Below are positions 28,815-36,881 of a stretch of DNA of 64,000 nt, in pieces. Position 1 is the stretch's first letter. Every line of letters begins with the position of its first letter. The position numbers and the translations under genes are program-made. This DNA is from Pseudomonas arsenicoxydans (lineage in GTDB: Bacteria; Pseudomonadota; Gammaproteobacteria; Pseudomonadales; Pseudomonadaceae), in the NCBI RefSeq assembly GCF_006438915.1, contig NZ_RCZE01000001.1, forward strand, positions 1-64,000, in the 5' to 3' direction. The notes below the pieces were generated by a model. It was not told where the DNA came from and searched no databases. It worked only from the letters and a program-made list of their open reading frames with translations.

Positions 28815-28925
28815 AGGCTGCGTCCATCTCGCTGCTAAACGAAAGGGTGGCAGCTGTGCGCAAGTTAGCAGACCGGTAGTCACCCAAACCCGGCGCACCC
28901 GAAGGTGCCATGCGCACAGCTACCA
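28815..28925 (-). ncRNA. Structured leader of DUF6124 copy A
   Basis: Read on the minus strand, this region ends about 20 nt before the DUF6124 ATG. It holds an 11-bp inverted repeat AGCTGTGCGCA / TGCGCACAGCT (28852-28862 with 28911-28921), which encloses a hairpin GCACC-UUCG-GGUGC (28895-28908 in minus-strand reading), and a second hairpin built on GCTGC / GCAGC (28817-28821 with 28850-28854). A related arrangement is upstream of the other DUF6124 gene (51155-51262). Inferred cis-regulatory RNA; not matched to a named family. Confidence 0.6.
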
Positions 28926-28979
28926 TCAAGCGCAGGCAAATGCCTGACTGGATGAGACTTGTACGGCCGGGCAACTATC

Positions 28980-29038
28980 CGGGCTGCTAAACCCGATCAC
29001 TGGGAATCAGTGACGCGAACCAAGTTACCGAGCAGCCC
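28980..29038. repeat. Second structured element upstream of the DUF6124 leader
   Basis: GGGCTGCT (28980-28987) pairs with AGCAGCCC (29031-29038) and encloses TCACTG-ggaat-CAGTGA. It shares GCTGCTAAAC and CAAGTTA with the leader next to it and may be a diverged partial copy or a second module. The rest of 28926-29171 shows no gene or other clear signal. Confidence 0.5.
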
Positions 29039-29171
29039 CCAAGCGCACAAGCCGGCGGATTCTGGCGTAGTCGTAGGCAGCGGCGCAAGGATCTGTGGGC
29101 GTTGTCGCGTAACGCCGAGTGTCTTTAAACATGTGCACTGAAAGACGTTTAATGCGCTGTCGCGACTGACG

Positions 29172-29266
29172 CCTTCGCGAGCAAGCCCGCTCCCACACTG
29201 AATCTCAGTGAGCACCTATTTTGTGTATGACTCATATCGAGTGTGGGAGCGGGCTTGCTCGCGAAG
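29172..29266. repeat. REP pair upstream of the AraC gene end
   Basis: Arms 29172-29199 and 29240-29266, inverted, with the GTGGGAGCGGGCTTGCTCGCGAA core, placed between the DUF6124 leader and the AraC stop codon. Confidence 0.93.
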
Positions 29267-29278
29267 AGGCCAGTGCAG

Positions 29279-30295
29279 TCACACCCGGTAAGTCTGCCGA
29301 AACTCGCCCGGCGGCATCCCTCGCCGACTCTTGAACGTACGGTGAAAGGACCGCGGCTCAGTGAATCCCAGGTACTGAGCGATGTCCTGAATCGGCAGCG
29401 TGCTGTTAAGCAGGTAATGCTCGGCCAGTTCCTGGCGCAGGTCGTCGAGGATTTGCTGGTACGACGTGCCGGCCTGATGCAACTGGCGTTGCAGCGTGCG
29501 CACTGACACGGCGAGATGTTCGGCCACTTGCTCCTTGCGCGGCAGGCCTTCCTTGAGCAACTGGCGCAGGATGCTTTTGACCCGCTGCTCCAGCGAGGCG
29601 TCCTCCAGTGTCGCCATCAACCCCTGCGCATGTTCTTCCAGGGTGCGCAGCAATTGCGCATCGGCCTGGCGCAACGGCAACTGCAAATACGGCAGCGGCA
29701 CAATCAGCGCCGAATAAGGCTGGTCGAACAGCACCGGACAATCGAAAAACTGCTCGTATTGCGCCAGTGTCGTGTCAGCCGGACGTGGATGTTCCAGCCA
29801 CACAGCGTCCGGCGACATCTGCGTATCGGCGATCCAGCGCGCGTATTGCAGCCAGGAACCGAGCACGTTTTCCACCAGGTGCCGGCGAATGCGCGGGCGT
29901 TGATAGCGGCAGGTCCAGATCAGGTGCACGTTGCTGTCCTGCACCTCGGCGCGGCTGACGCCCATGTCGCCCACCAGTTTCTCGAACGGCATGATGCGGC
30001 TCATGGCATCGCCCAGTGTCGCGCAGTTCATGGTGATGTAACCCAGCACGCTCCAAGAGTTGGGCAACACAAAATGAGCGGCGTTGAGACCGAACAACGG
30101 ATCGCCCGAGTGTTCGCAGAAATAATCGAGCAAGCGCTCATGGGCTTCACCCGGCAACCGCAGGCTGTTGTCATTCAACTGCTGCGCCTGCAACCCGGCC
30201 GCCGCCAACGCAGGCTCGATGGCCATGCCCAGTTGTTCGGCATGGCGCAGGTATTTGAGCAGCGGCGGAACGGAAGTGAAGCCCAGGGATTGCAT
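29279..30295 (-). CDS. AraC-family regulator
   Basis: A 338-residue AraC/XylS regulator of the ArcR/OruR-like group: an N-terminal Arabinose_bd-type domain (PPLLKYLRHAEQLGM..., LPGEAHERLLDYFCEHSGDPLFGL) and a C-terminal double HTH (VAEHLAVSVRTLQRQLHQAGTS part and IQDIAQYLGFTEPRSFHRTFK). The ATG at 30295 is used; the frame extends far upstream through the divergent gene and is a shadow there. It lies 210 bp from the divergent lipid-related cluster, which it probably activates. Confidence 0.9.
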   Translation of the reverse strand: MQSLGFTSVPPLLKYLRHAEQLGMAIEPALAAAGLQAQQLNDNSLRLPGEAHERLLDYFCEHSGDPLFGLNAAHFVLPNSWSVLGYITMNCATLGDAMSRIMPFEKLVGDMGVSRAEVQDSNVHLIWTCRYQRPRIRRHLVENVLGSWLQYARWIADTQMSPDAVWLEHPRPADTTLAQYEQFFDCPVLFDQPYSALIVPLPYLQLPLRQADAQLLRTLEEHAQGLMATLEDASLEQRVKSILRQLLKEGLPRKEQVAEHLAVSVRTLQRQLHQAGTSYQQILDDLRQELAEHYLLNSTLPIQDIAQYLGFTEPRSFHRTFKSRRGMPPGEFRQTYRV

Positions 30296-30505
30296 GATCG
30301 TATTCCTTTGATCAAGACCCGCGTGCGCGGATGAATGCGCTGAAAGGTAATTTGAAACCACGGCTAAAGTAAATGGCTGGCATCTGTGCGACGTTTGACT
30401 CAATTGGCTACTCGAACTGGCCGGATGCGACCGTGACACTTTCGGGCAGCTGACTAGTATGGGGGCCTGAAATATCACCCATAAGAACCGCAAAAGGACA
30501 CACGC

Positions 30506-32101
30506 ATGCGACGCTGGAACGGCTGGGGAGATGCAAGCACGGTGGTCGAACTGCCGGCCCAGGGCGCGAGTTTTCTCGCCGAGCGGCTGGGTGACGGTCG
30601 AGCGTTGCCCGATGCCACGCTGGAGATGGCATTGGCCCGCGTGCCGGCCTCGCGGCTGCAGGAACACGCCTTGTACAGCGTGGTTGCGCAGGATCGTCTG
30701 CTGCACGCGCGGGGGCAGAGCCTGCCGGACTGGCTGGCGTTGCGTGAAGGCGCGCTGGGCAATTATCCCGACGCCGTGGCTTTTCCCGAGACGGCCGAAC
30801 AGATCCGCCAATTGCTGGCGCTGGCTCATGAACAGGATTTGTGCCTGATTCCTTACGGTGGCGGCACCTCGGTGGCCGGGCACATCAATCCACCGAACTC
30901 CGCGCGGCCCGTGGTCACGGTGTCCCTGGCCCGGATGAATCGCCTGCTGGACCTTGACGAACAGAGCCTGCTGGCGACCTTCGGCCCCGGCGCCAGTGGG
31001 CCGCAGGTGGAAAGTCAGTTGCGCGCCCGGGGTTATACGCTGGGGCATTTTCCGCAGTCGTGGGAGCTGTCGACCCTCGGTGGTTGGGTCGCCAGTCGCT
31101 CCAGTGGCCAGCAATCGTTGCGCTACGGACGAATCGAGCAACTGTTCGCCGGCGGGACGCTGGAAACTTTTGCCGGACCTTTGGAGATTCCCACGTTCCC
31201 GGCCTCGGCTGCCGGGCCCGATCTGCGCGAAGTGGTGTTGGGTTGCGAGGGCCGTTTCGGGATTATTTCCGAGGTCAAGGTGCGGGTCAGCGCATTGCCC
31301 GCCGATGAACGTTTCTACGGCGTGTTTCTGCCCAGCTGGACCCAGGCGCTGCAAGCCATCCGCCAATTGGCCCAAGCGCGCGTGCCGCTGTCGATGCTGC
31401 GCTTGTCCAACGCCGTGGAAACCGAAACCCAGTTGGCGCTGGCCGGTCATCCGCAGCAGATCGCCTGGCTGGAAAAGTACCTGGCCCTGCGCGGTGCCGG
31501 TGAGGGCAAATGCCTGCTGACGTTCGGCGTGACCGGCAATCGCCGGCAAAACGCGCTGTCCCTGAGCCAGGCGCGGCAGCATCTCAAGGCATTCGGCGGG
31601 GTGTTTACCGGCACCTTGCTCGGCAAGAAGTGGGCGCAGAACCGTTTTCGTTTTCCCTACCTGCGCGAGAACTTGTGGAACGCCGGTTATGTGGTCGACA
31701 CGCTGGAAACGGCCACCGACTGGAGCAACGTCGACAACCTGCTCACCCTCATCGAAAACAGCCTGCGCGACGCCTTGGCGGCTGAAGGCGAACGGGTGCA
31801 CGTGTTCACTCACCTGTCCCACGTCTACGGCGAAGGCTCAAGCATCTACACCACCTATGTGTTTCGCCCGGCGGCGGACTATCCCGCCACGCTGGCGCGC
31901 TGGCAGGCGCTCAAACACGCGGCCAGCCAGACCATCGTCGATAACCACGGCACCATCAGTCACCAGCACGGCGTGGGCAAGGACCACGCGCCGTACCTGC
32001 TGAGCGAGAAAGGCGTGCTGGCGATGGCCACCCTGCAGGCGCTGAGCCGGCATTTTGATCCGGCCGGGCGCTTGAACCCCGGCACGTTGTTGCCGGAGTG
32101 A
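30506..32101 (+). CDS. FAD-linked oxidase resembling alkyl-DHAP synthase
   Basis: A 531-residue flavoprotein of the PCMH/VAO-type FAD-binding family closest to alkyl-dihydroxyacetonephosphate synthase (AGPS). The FAD-binding segment YGGGTSVAGH is in the first third, WELSTLGGWVASRSSGQQS and GCEGRFGIISEVKVRV follow, and the C-terminal part has the AGPS-like HQHGVGKDHAPYL (the eukaryotic HHH triplet reads HQH). AGPS swaps the acyl chain of acyl-DHAP for a fatty alcohol; the reaction here may differ or run in a catabolic direction. First gene of the cluster; GTGA overlap with the next gene. Confidence 0.85.
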   Translation: MRRWNGWGDASTVVELPAQGASFLAERLGDGRALPDATLEMALARVPASRLQEHALYSVVAQDRLLHARGQSLPDWLALREGALGNYPDAVAFPETAEQIRQLLALAHEQDLCLIPYGGGTSVAGHINPPNSARPVVTVSLARMNRLLDLDEQSLLATFGPGASGPQVESQLRARGYTLGHFPQSWELSTLGGWVASRSSGQQSLRYGRIEQLFAGGTLETFAGPLEIPTFPASAAGPDLREVVLGCEGRFGIISEVKVRVSALPADERFYGVFLPSWTQALQAIRQLAQARVPLSMLRLSNAVETETQLALAGHPQQIAWLEKYLALRGAGEGKCLLTFGVTGNRRQNALSLSQARQHLKAFGGVFTGTLLGKKWAQNRFRFPYLRENLWNAGYVVDTLETATDWSNVDNLLTLIENSLRDALAAEGERVHVFTHLSHVYGEGSSIYTTYVFRPAADYPATLARWQALKHAASQTIVDNHGTISHQHGVGKDHAPYLLSEKGVLAMATLQALSRHFDPAGRLNPGTLLPE

Positions 32102-33702
32102 CGGCCGTGAGACCGAACTGGAACGCCGCGTGGCGCCAGCAAGTGCTGCCGACGCTGGCGGATGAAACCTGGGACCTGATCGTCATCGGCGGCGGCATCA
32201 GCGGCGCCGGTATCCTGCGCGAAGCTGCACGCCGTGGCTGGCGTTGCCTGCTGCTGGAACAACGGGATTTCGCCTGGGGCACGTCCAGTCGATCCTCGAA
32301 AATGGTCCATGGCGGCTTGCGCTACATCGCCAAGGGGCAGTGGCGCCTGACCCGCGATTCGGTTCGCGAACGCCAGCGCCTGCTCGACGAAGCGCCGGGG
32401 CTGGTGGAACCGATGAGTTTCATGATGCCGCAATACCGTGGCGGCTTTCCCGGACCGCGGGTGTTGGGTGGTTTGTTGTCCGTCTATGACGCGTTGGCGG
32501 GGCGGCGTAGCCATCGCTTCCATGACGCGCAACAACTGCGCTATCTGGCGCCGGGGGTGAAGGAGCATGACCTGCTGGGCGGCACCTGTTTTGTCGATGC
32601 ACTGACCGATGACGCGCGTCTGGTGATGCGCGTATTGGGCGAGGCCCGGGCCGATGGCGCCGTGGTGCTCAACGGCGTGCGCGTGCAGCAATTGCTGCGT
32701 GAAGAGGGCCGGGTGTGCGGAGTTCAGGTCGAGGACTGCGAAGGTGGCGCATCACTGCAATTGCGTTGCCGTGTGTTGGCCGTGGCCACCGGCGCCTGGG
32801 CCGAACGCTTGCGCCTGCCCGATGCCCCGCGTCAGTTGCGCCCGTTGCGTGGCAGCCATTTGTTGCTGCCGGGCTGGCGCCTGCCGGTGGCGCAAGCCTT
32901 CACTTTTCTGCACGAACGCGACCGTCGACCGGTGTTCGTTTTTCCCTGGGAGGGCGCCACGGTCGTCGGCACCACGGACCTCGATCATCAGGGCGATCTG
33001 GACCAGAGCGCGAGCATCAGCGCCGAAGAACTCGACTACCTGCTGGCAGCCTGTTCTCAACAATTTCCCCACGCAGAGGTGGTCGCTGGCGACGTGCTGT
33101 CGACCTGGTCCGGGGTGCGCCCGGTGGTGGGTAGCGCGGCGGGTGAACACCAAGGCAAACCGTCGAATGAAACCCGCGAGCATGTGTTGTGGCAGGAGCC
33201 GGGTTGCGTGACCTTGGCCGGCGGCAAGCTGACCACTTTTCGCCCGCAAGCCATCGAAGTGCTCAAGGCCTGCGCGAGCATGCTCGACCGCCCCTTCGAT
33301 GATGACGCCGCGCCGGTGTTTGCCGTGGTGCCGCCGCTGGCGATTCCAGGGCTCAGTGGCAACCAGTGGCGGCGCCTGGCCGGGCGACATGGCCGTGACC
33401 TGCCGAAGCTGGCGAAATTGATTGTTGAATTGGGCCATGACAGCGTGGGCGCCACGGACACCTTGTGGGCGGAACTGGCGTTTGCCTGTGAGGCGGAAAT
33501 GGTGTTGCACCTGGATGACTTGCTGCTGCGTCGAACCCGTCTGGGCCTGTTGCTGTCGCGTGGTGGCGAGGAATACTTTGCGGCCATCCGCCAACTCTGC
33601 CAGCCACGACTGGGCTGGGATGACGAGCGTTGGCAGCAGGAGTTGCAGCGCTATCAGGCGTTATGGCAACGCCATCACGGTTTACCGGATGCTGCGCATT
33701 GA
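32098..33702 (+). CDS. Glycerol-3-phosphate dehydrogenase/oxidase (GlpD-like)
   Basis: A 534-residue FAD enzyme of the GlpD family: dinucleotide motif [38 protein letters not shown] in the FAD region, and [11 protein letters not shown]. GlpD oxidises glycerol-3-phosphate to DHAP at the membrane. The start GTG (32098) overlaps the previous stop. It lacks neighbours of the standard glp regulon (no glpF or glpR), so it looks like a dedicated paralogue for this cluster. Alternative GTG at 32107. Confidence 0.88.
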   Translation: MTAVRPNWNAAWRQQVLPTLADETWDLIVIGGGISGAGILREAARRGWRCLLLEQRDFAWGTSSRSSKMVHGGLRYIAKGQWRLTRDSVRERQRLLDEAPGLVEPMSFMMPQYRGGFPGPRVLGGLLSVYDALAGRRSHRFHDAQQLRYLAPGVKEHDLLGGTCFVDALTDDARLVMRVLGEARADGAVVLNGVRVQQLLREEGRVCGVQVEDCEGGASLQLRCRVLAVATGAWAERLRLPDAPRQLRPLRGSHLLLPGWRLPVAQAFTFLHERDRRPVFVFPWEGATVVGTTDLDHQGDLDQSASISAEELDYLLAACSQQFPHAEVVAGDVLSTWSGVRPVVGSAAGEHQGKPSNETREHVLWQEPGCVTLAGGKLTTFRPQAIEVLKACASMLDRPFDDDAAPVFAVVPPLAIPGLSGNQWRRLAGRHGRDLPKLAKLIVELGHDSVGATDTLWAELAFACEAEMVLHLDDLLLRRTRLGLLLSRGGEEYFAAIRQLCQPRLGWDDERWQQELQRYQALWQRHHGLPDAAH

Positions 33703-33722
33703 TGCCCATTGAAGAGAGCTCC

Positions 33723-35291
33723 ATGGATAACCACCCGAACAAGCGTTACCTGCTGGCCATCGACAATGGCACCCAGAGCGTGCGCGCGCTGCTCTTCGAT
33801 TTGCAGGGCCATCTGCTGGGCAAAGGCAAGGTCGAGTTGCAGGCCTATTACTCGACGCAACCCGGCTGGGCCGAGCAGGACCCGGAGTATTACTGGGCGA
33901 AACTGGGCGAGGCCTGCCAGCAGGTGTGGCAGCAAACCGGAATCGATCGTTCTCAGATTGCCGGCGTCTCTCTGACCACCCAGCGCGGCACCGTGATCAA
34001 CGTCGATGCCCAAGGCAAGCCGCTGCGCCCGGCGATTCTGTGGCTCGATCAACGCCAGAGCGAAGTCGAAGGCGGGATCAAGGGGCCGTGGGGCTGGCTG
34101 TTCAAACTGGTTGGCGCGCAAGCCACCGTGGATTATTTTCGCGCCCAGGCCGAGGCCAACTGGATCGCCTGCCACCAGCCTGAAGTCTGGGCGGCGACCG
34201 ACAAGTTTTTGCTGCTCTCGGGGTTTCTGACCCATCGCCTATGCGGGCGCTTTGTCGATTCCGTGGGCTGTTGCGTCGGCTACCTGCCGTTCGATTTCAA
34301 ACGTCTGAAATGGGCCGCGCCCAGCGACTGGAAATGGCAAGCGCTGGCGGTGCGTCCCGAGCAATTGCCGAGCCTGCACAAACCCGGTGAAACGCTGGGT
34401 TTCATCACCGCTGAAGCCAGCCGCCACACCGGTATTCCCGAGGGGTTGCCGCTGATTGCCGCAGGTGCCGACAAGGCCTGCGAAGTCGTCGGTTCCGGCG
34501 TCGTCGATGCAGACACGGTGTGCCTGTCCTACGGCACCACGGCGACGATCACCAGCACCCGGTCGCGCTACCTGGAAATCGTCCCGTTGATCCCGCCTTA
34601 CCCCTCGGCATTGCCGGATCAATACAACTGCGAGGTGATGATTTATCGCGGCTACTGGATGGTCAGCTGGTTCAAGAACGAGTTCGGCCTGCGGGAAATG
34701 CAACAGGCCAAAGCGCAGGGCATAGAACCCGAGCAACTCTTCGACGCACTGGTCGACGCCGTGCCGCCGGGGTCCATGGGGCTGATGCTGCAACCCTACT
34801 GGTCGCCGGGCATCCGTGAGCCGGGCGTGGAAGCCAAGGGCGCAATGATCGGTTTCGGCGACGTGCATACCCGCGCGCACATTTACCGGGCGATCCTTGA
34901 AGGCCTGGCGTATGCCTTGCGCCAGGGCATGGAGAAGATTGAGAAGCGTTCGAAAATCTCGGTCAAGCGGTTGCGGGTCGCTGGTGGCGGCTCCCAGAGT
35001 GATGCAGCGATGCAGCTCACAGCGAACATTTTTGGGCTGCCGGCCGAGCGTCCGCATGTGTATGAAGCGTCCGGTTTGGGCGCGGCGATTTGCTGTGCGG
35101 TGGGGCTTGGGCTGCACGCGGATTTTCCCACGGCGATGGCGACGATGACTCGGGTGGGCGCGGTGTTCATGCCGCAACCCGAGGCGCAGCAGATTTATGA
35201 GCGACTGTACAAAGAGGTTTACCTGCGCATGTACCGGCAGCTCAAGCCGTTGTACCAAAGCATCCGCAACATTACCGGTTACCCGGCCTGA
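33723..35291 (+). CDS. FGGY-family carbohydrate (glycerol-like) kinase
   Basis: A 522-residue FGGY kinase: N-terminal phosphate loop [31 protein letters not shown], the [13 protein letters not shown] segment and the ATP-site [10 protein letters not shown], then [21 protein letters not shown]. Substrate may be glycerol, a glycerol ether or another polyol; it is not obviously GlpK. GAGAG precedes ATG 33723, about 20 bp after the GlpD-like stop, so the three genes form one unit. A REP pair separates it from the next gene. Confidence 0.86.
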   Translation: MDNHPNKRYLLAIDNGTQSVRALLFDLQGHLLGKGKVELQAYYSTQPGWAEQDPEYYWAKLGEACQQVWQQTGIDRSQIAGVSLTTQRGTVINVDAQGKPLRPAILWLDQRQSEVEGGIKGPWGWLFKLVGAQATVDYFRAQAEANWIACHQPEVWAATDKFLLLSGFLTHRLCGRFVDSVGCCVGYLPFDFKRLKWAAPSDWKWQALAVRPEQLPSLHKPGETLGFITAEASRHTGIPEGLPLIAAGADKACEVVGSGVVDADTVCLSYGTTATITSTRSRYLEIVPLIPPYPSALPDQYNCEVMIYRGYWMVSWFKNEFGLREMQQAKAQGIEPEQLFDALVDAVPPGSMGLMLQPYWSPGIREPGVEAKGAMIGFGDVHTRAHIYRAILEGLAYALRQGMEKIEKRSKISVKRLRVAGGGSQSDAAMQLTANIFGLPAERPHVYEASGLGAAICCAVGLGLHADFPTAMATMTRVGAVFMPQPEAQQIYERLYKEVYLRMYRQLKPLYQSIRNITGYPA

Positions 35292-35310
35292 AATAACACC
35301 GAAGATCCCC

Positions 35311-35399
35311 TGTGGGAGCGGGCTTGCTCGCGAATGCGGTGTGTCAGTCACTACTTATTTCACTGACACACCGCATTCGCGAGCAAGCCCGCTCCCACA
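35311..35399. repeat. REPIN with 38-bp perfect arms
   Basis: Arms 35311-35348 and 35362-35399 are exact inverted copies of 38 bp with a 13-nt loop. This is longer than the other pairs and includes the extra GCGGTGTGTCAGT flank. Confidence 0.97.
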
Positions 35400-35531
35400 T
35401 TGATCCGTGCCGTTTCTTGCATCTTGGGCGTGGCGCTATCGGAGAACTTTTCTGGTGAGATTGGACAGTGTCAGGGGCAGGGTCGGTTGTTAGGCTCAAC
35501 CCCACTGCTCATCCAATAAGAACCAAAAGCA

Positions 35532-36821
35532 ATGAAGCTGACATTCCTCCTGTTGCTGCTTTGTGCAACGGCACCGATGGCGTGGGGCTGGTCCAACCAT
35601 ACGGTCGGCAGCTACCTGGCGTTGCAGGATCTGCCGGCCTTGCGCGATGCGCCGCAGGTCGAGGTCGAGCCGCTGGAGCAGTTTCTCGCGCAACAATATC
35701 CCGCCGTTTCTGCGCTGCTGGACGAACAGGAACGCTTCGCTCGCGAGCACTTCGCGCAGTACCCGCCGCGCCCCGACAACCTGAAATTGCCCGCCGTGCC
35801 CGGGGACAATCTGCGCCACGATTTTCTCACCGCGTTGCGGATCAATCCGCAGATTCATCTGGCGATGGTTGTCCAGCCGATGCCGGGCAAGGACCTGCCC
35901 GAGCGTGAACACCTCAAGGCCAAGCAAGTCATGGTTGAGCAAACCCTTTCGCCGTGGAATCGCCAGCGTTTCATCCGCGTGGCCGACGGTGAAAAAGTCG
36001 CGCCCCTGGCCGTGTTGGCCAGCGCCGCCGACGAGCCTGATTACGGCCACGACATCAACCTGTTCAGCGACAACCCCGGCGAGGTGGGCGCGTTGTACGG
36101 CTTCGGCCCGCAGCCATTTGGTGATGCGCGGTTTCAGTACAGTTCCCAGGCGCCGTTTCATATGGGGTTCTTCCATGAAAGTGCGGTGGTGTATGCCGCG
36201 GCCGGATTTCTTCAGCGCAGCTGGCCGGACTGGCGCGCCTACCAATACATGGGGTTGGCGCGGCTGGCGTTTGCCAGCGGCCATCCTTACTGGGGTTATC
36301 GGTTTCTCGGTTGGGGCCTGCACCACGTTCAGGACCTGACCCAGCCTTATCACGCCAAGCCATTGCCGGGTGTCGATCTGGCGAGCCTGCTGCTACTGGA
36401 AAGCAAGGCGCTGGCCGGCTTCGATGCCGACAAGCATGCCGCCATTGAACGGGTCGCCACCCGGCACATGGAGGTGGAGAAATATCAGTCGACCTGGCTG
36501 CGGCGCTTGCTGCGTGCCGGCCAGCCCCATCCGATGCTCGACGCTTATACCGACTCTGCACAGGACGCCAGCTACCCACCGTATTCAGTCGACTACCTGC
36601 GCGAAGTGGTGAGCGCCGAGTCCGCCGATGAATCCGCAGCGTTTGATGAAGCTATTGGGCAATGGCTGGACACGGCTCCGATCACCAGTGATTTCAGCGC
36701 CAGTAACCAGATGCAGCGCGAAGACTTCGACCATCCGGAATTGAACCAACAGCTGTTCAAACTGCTGGGGCATTTCGGTGCGCACAGCCGGATTTATGTC
36801 AGCGCGGGACTGGCGCCATAG
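35532..36821 (+). CDS. Secreted zinc phospholipase C/P1 nuclease-like protein
   Basis: A 429-residue exported protein. A signal peptide ends ...PMAWG and the predicted mature N-terminus is Trp20 followed by SNHT, as in zinc-dependent phospholipase C, whose N-terminal Trp binds metal. The zinc PLC signature is visible as H264-x3-D268-x5-H274 (in HHVQDLTQPYHA), and GHDINLF supplies another Asp. Expected role: hydrolysis of a phospholipid or phosphodiester outside the cytoplasm. It opens the second half of the cluster (porin-like DUF1302, DUF1329). The exact substrate is not predictable. Confidence 0.82.
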   Translation: MKLTFLLLLLCATAPMAWGWSNHTVGSYLALQDLPALRDAPQVEVEPLEQFLAQQYPAVSALLDEQERFAREHFAQYPPRPDNLKLPAVPGDNLRHDFLTALRINPQIHLAMVVQPMPGKDLPEREHLKAKQVMVEQTLSPWNRQRFIRVADGEKVAPLAVLASAADEPDYGHDINLFSDNPGEVGALYGFGPQPFGDARFQYSSQAPFHMGFFHESAVVYAAAGFLQRSWPDWRAYQYMGLARLAFASGHPYWGYRFLGWGLHHVQDLTQPYHAKPLPGVDLASLLLLESKALAGFDADKHAAIERVATRHMEVEKYQSTWLRRLLRAGQPHPMLDAYTDSAQDASYPPYSVDYLREVVSAESADESAAFDEAIGQWLDTAPITSDFSASNQMQREDFDHPELNQQLFKLLGHFGAHSRIYVSAGLAP

Positions 36822-36881
36822 CCATCGCGGCAACGATGTAGAAACCATAAAAACAATAAAACCAGGGAAGAGGAACACACC

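Noticed and set aside
29279..31822. 847-residue minus-strand frame covering the AraC gene and beyond
   Set aside because: Only the part up to 30295 is the AraC gene; the rest runs antisense to the AGPS-like gene and is a shadow frame.
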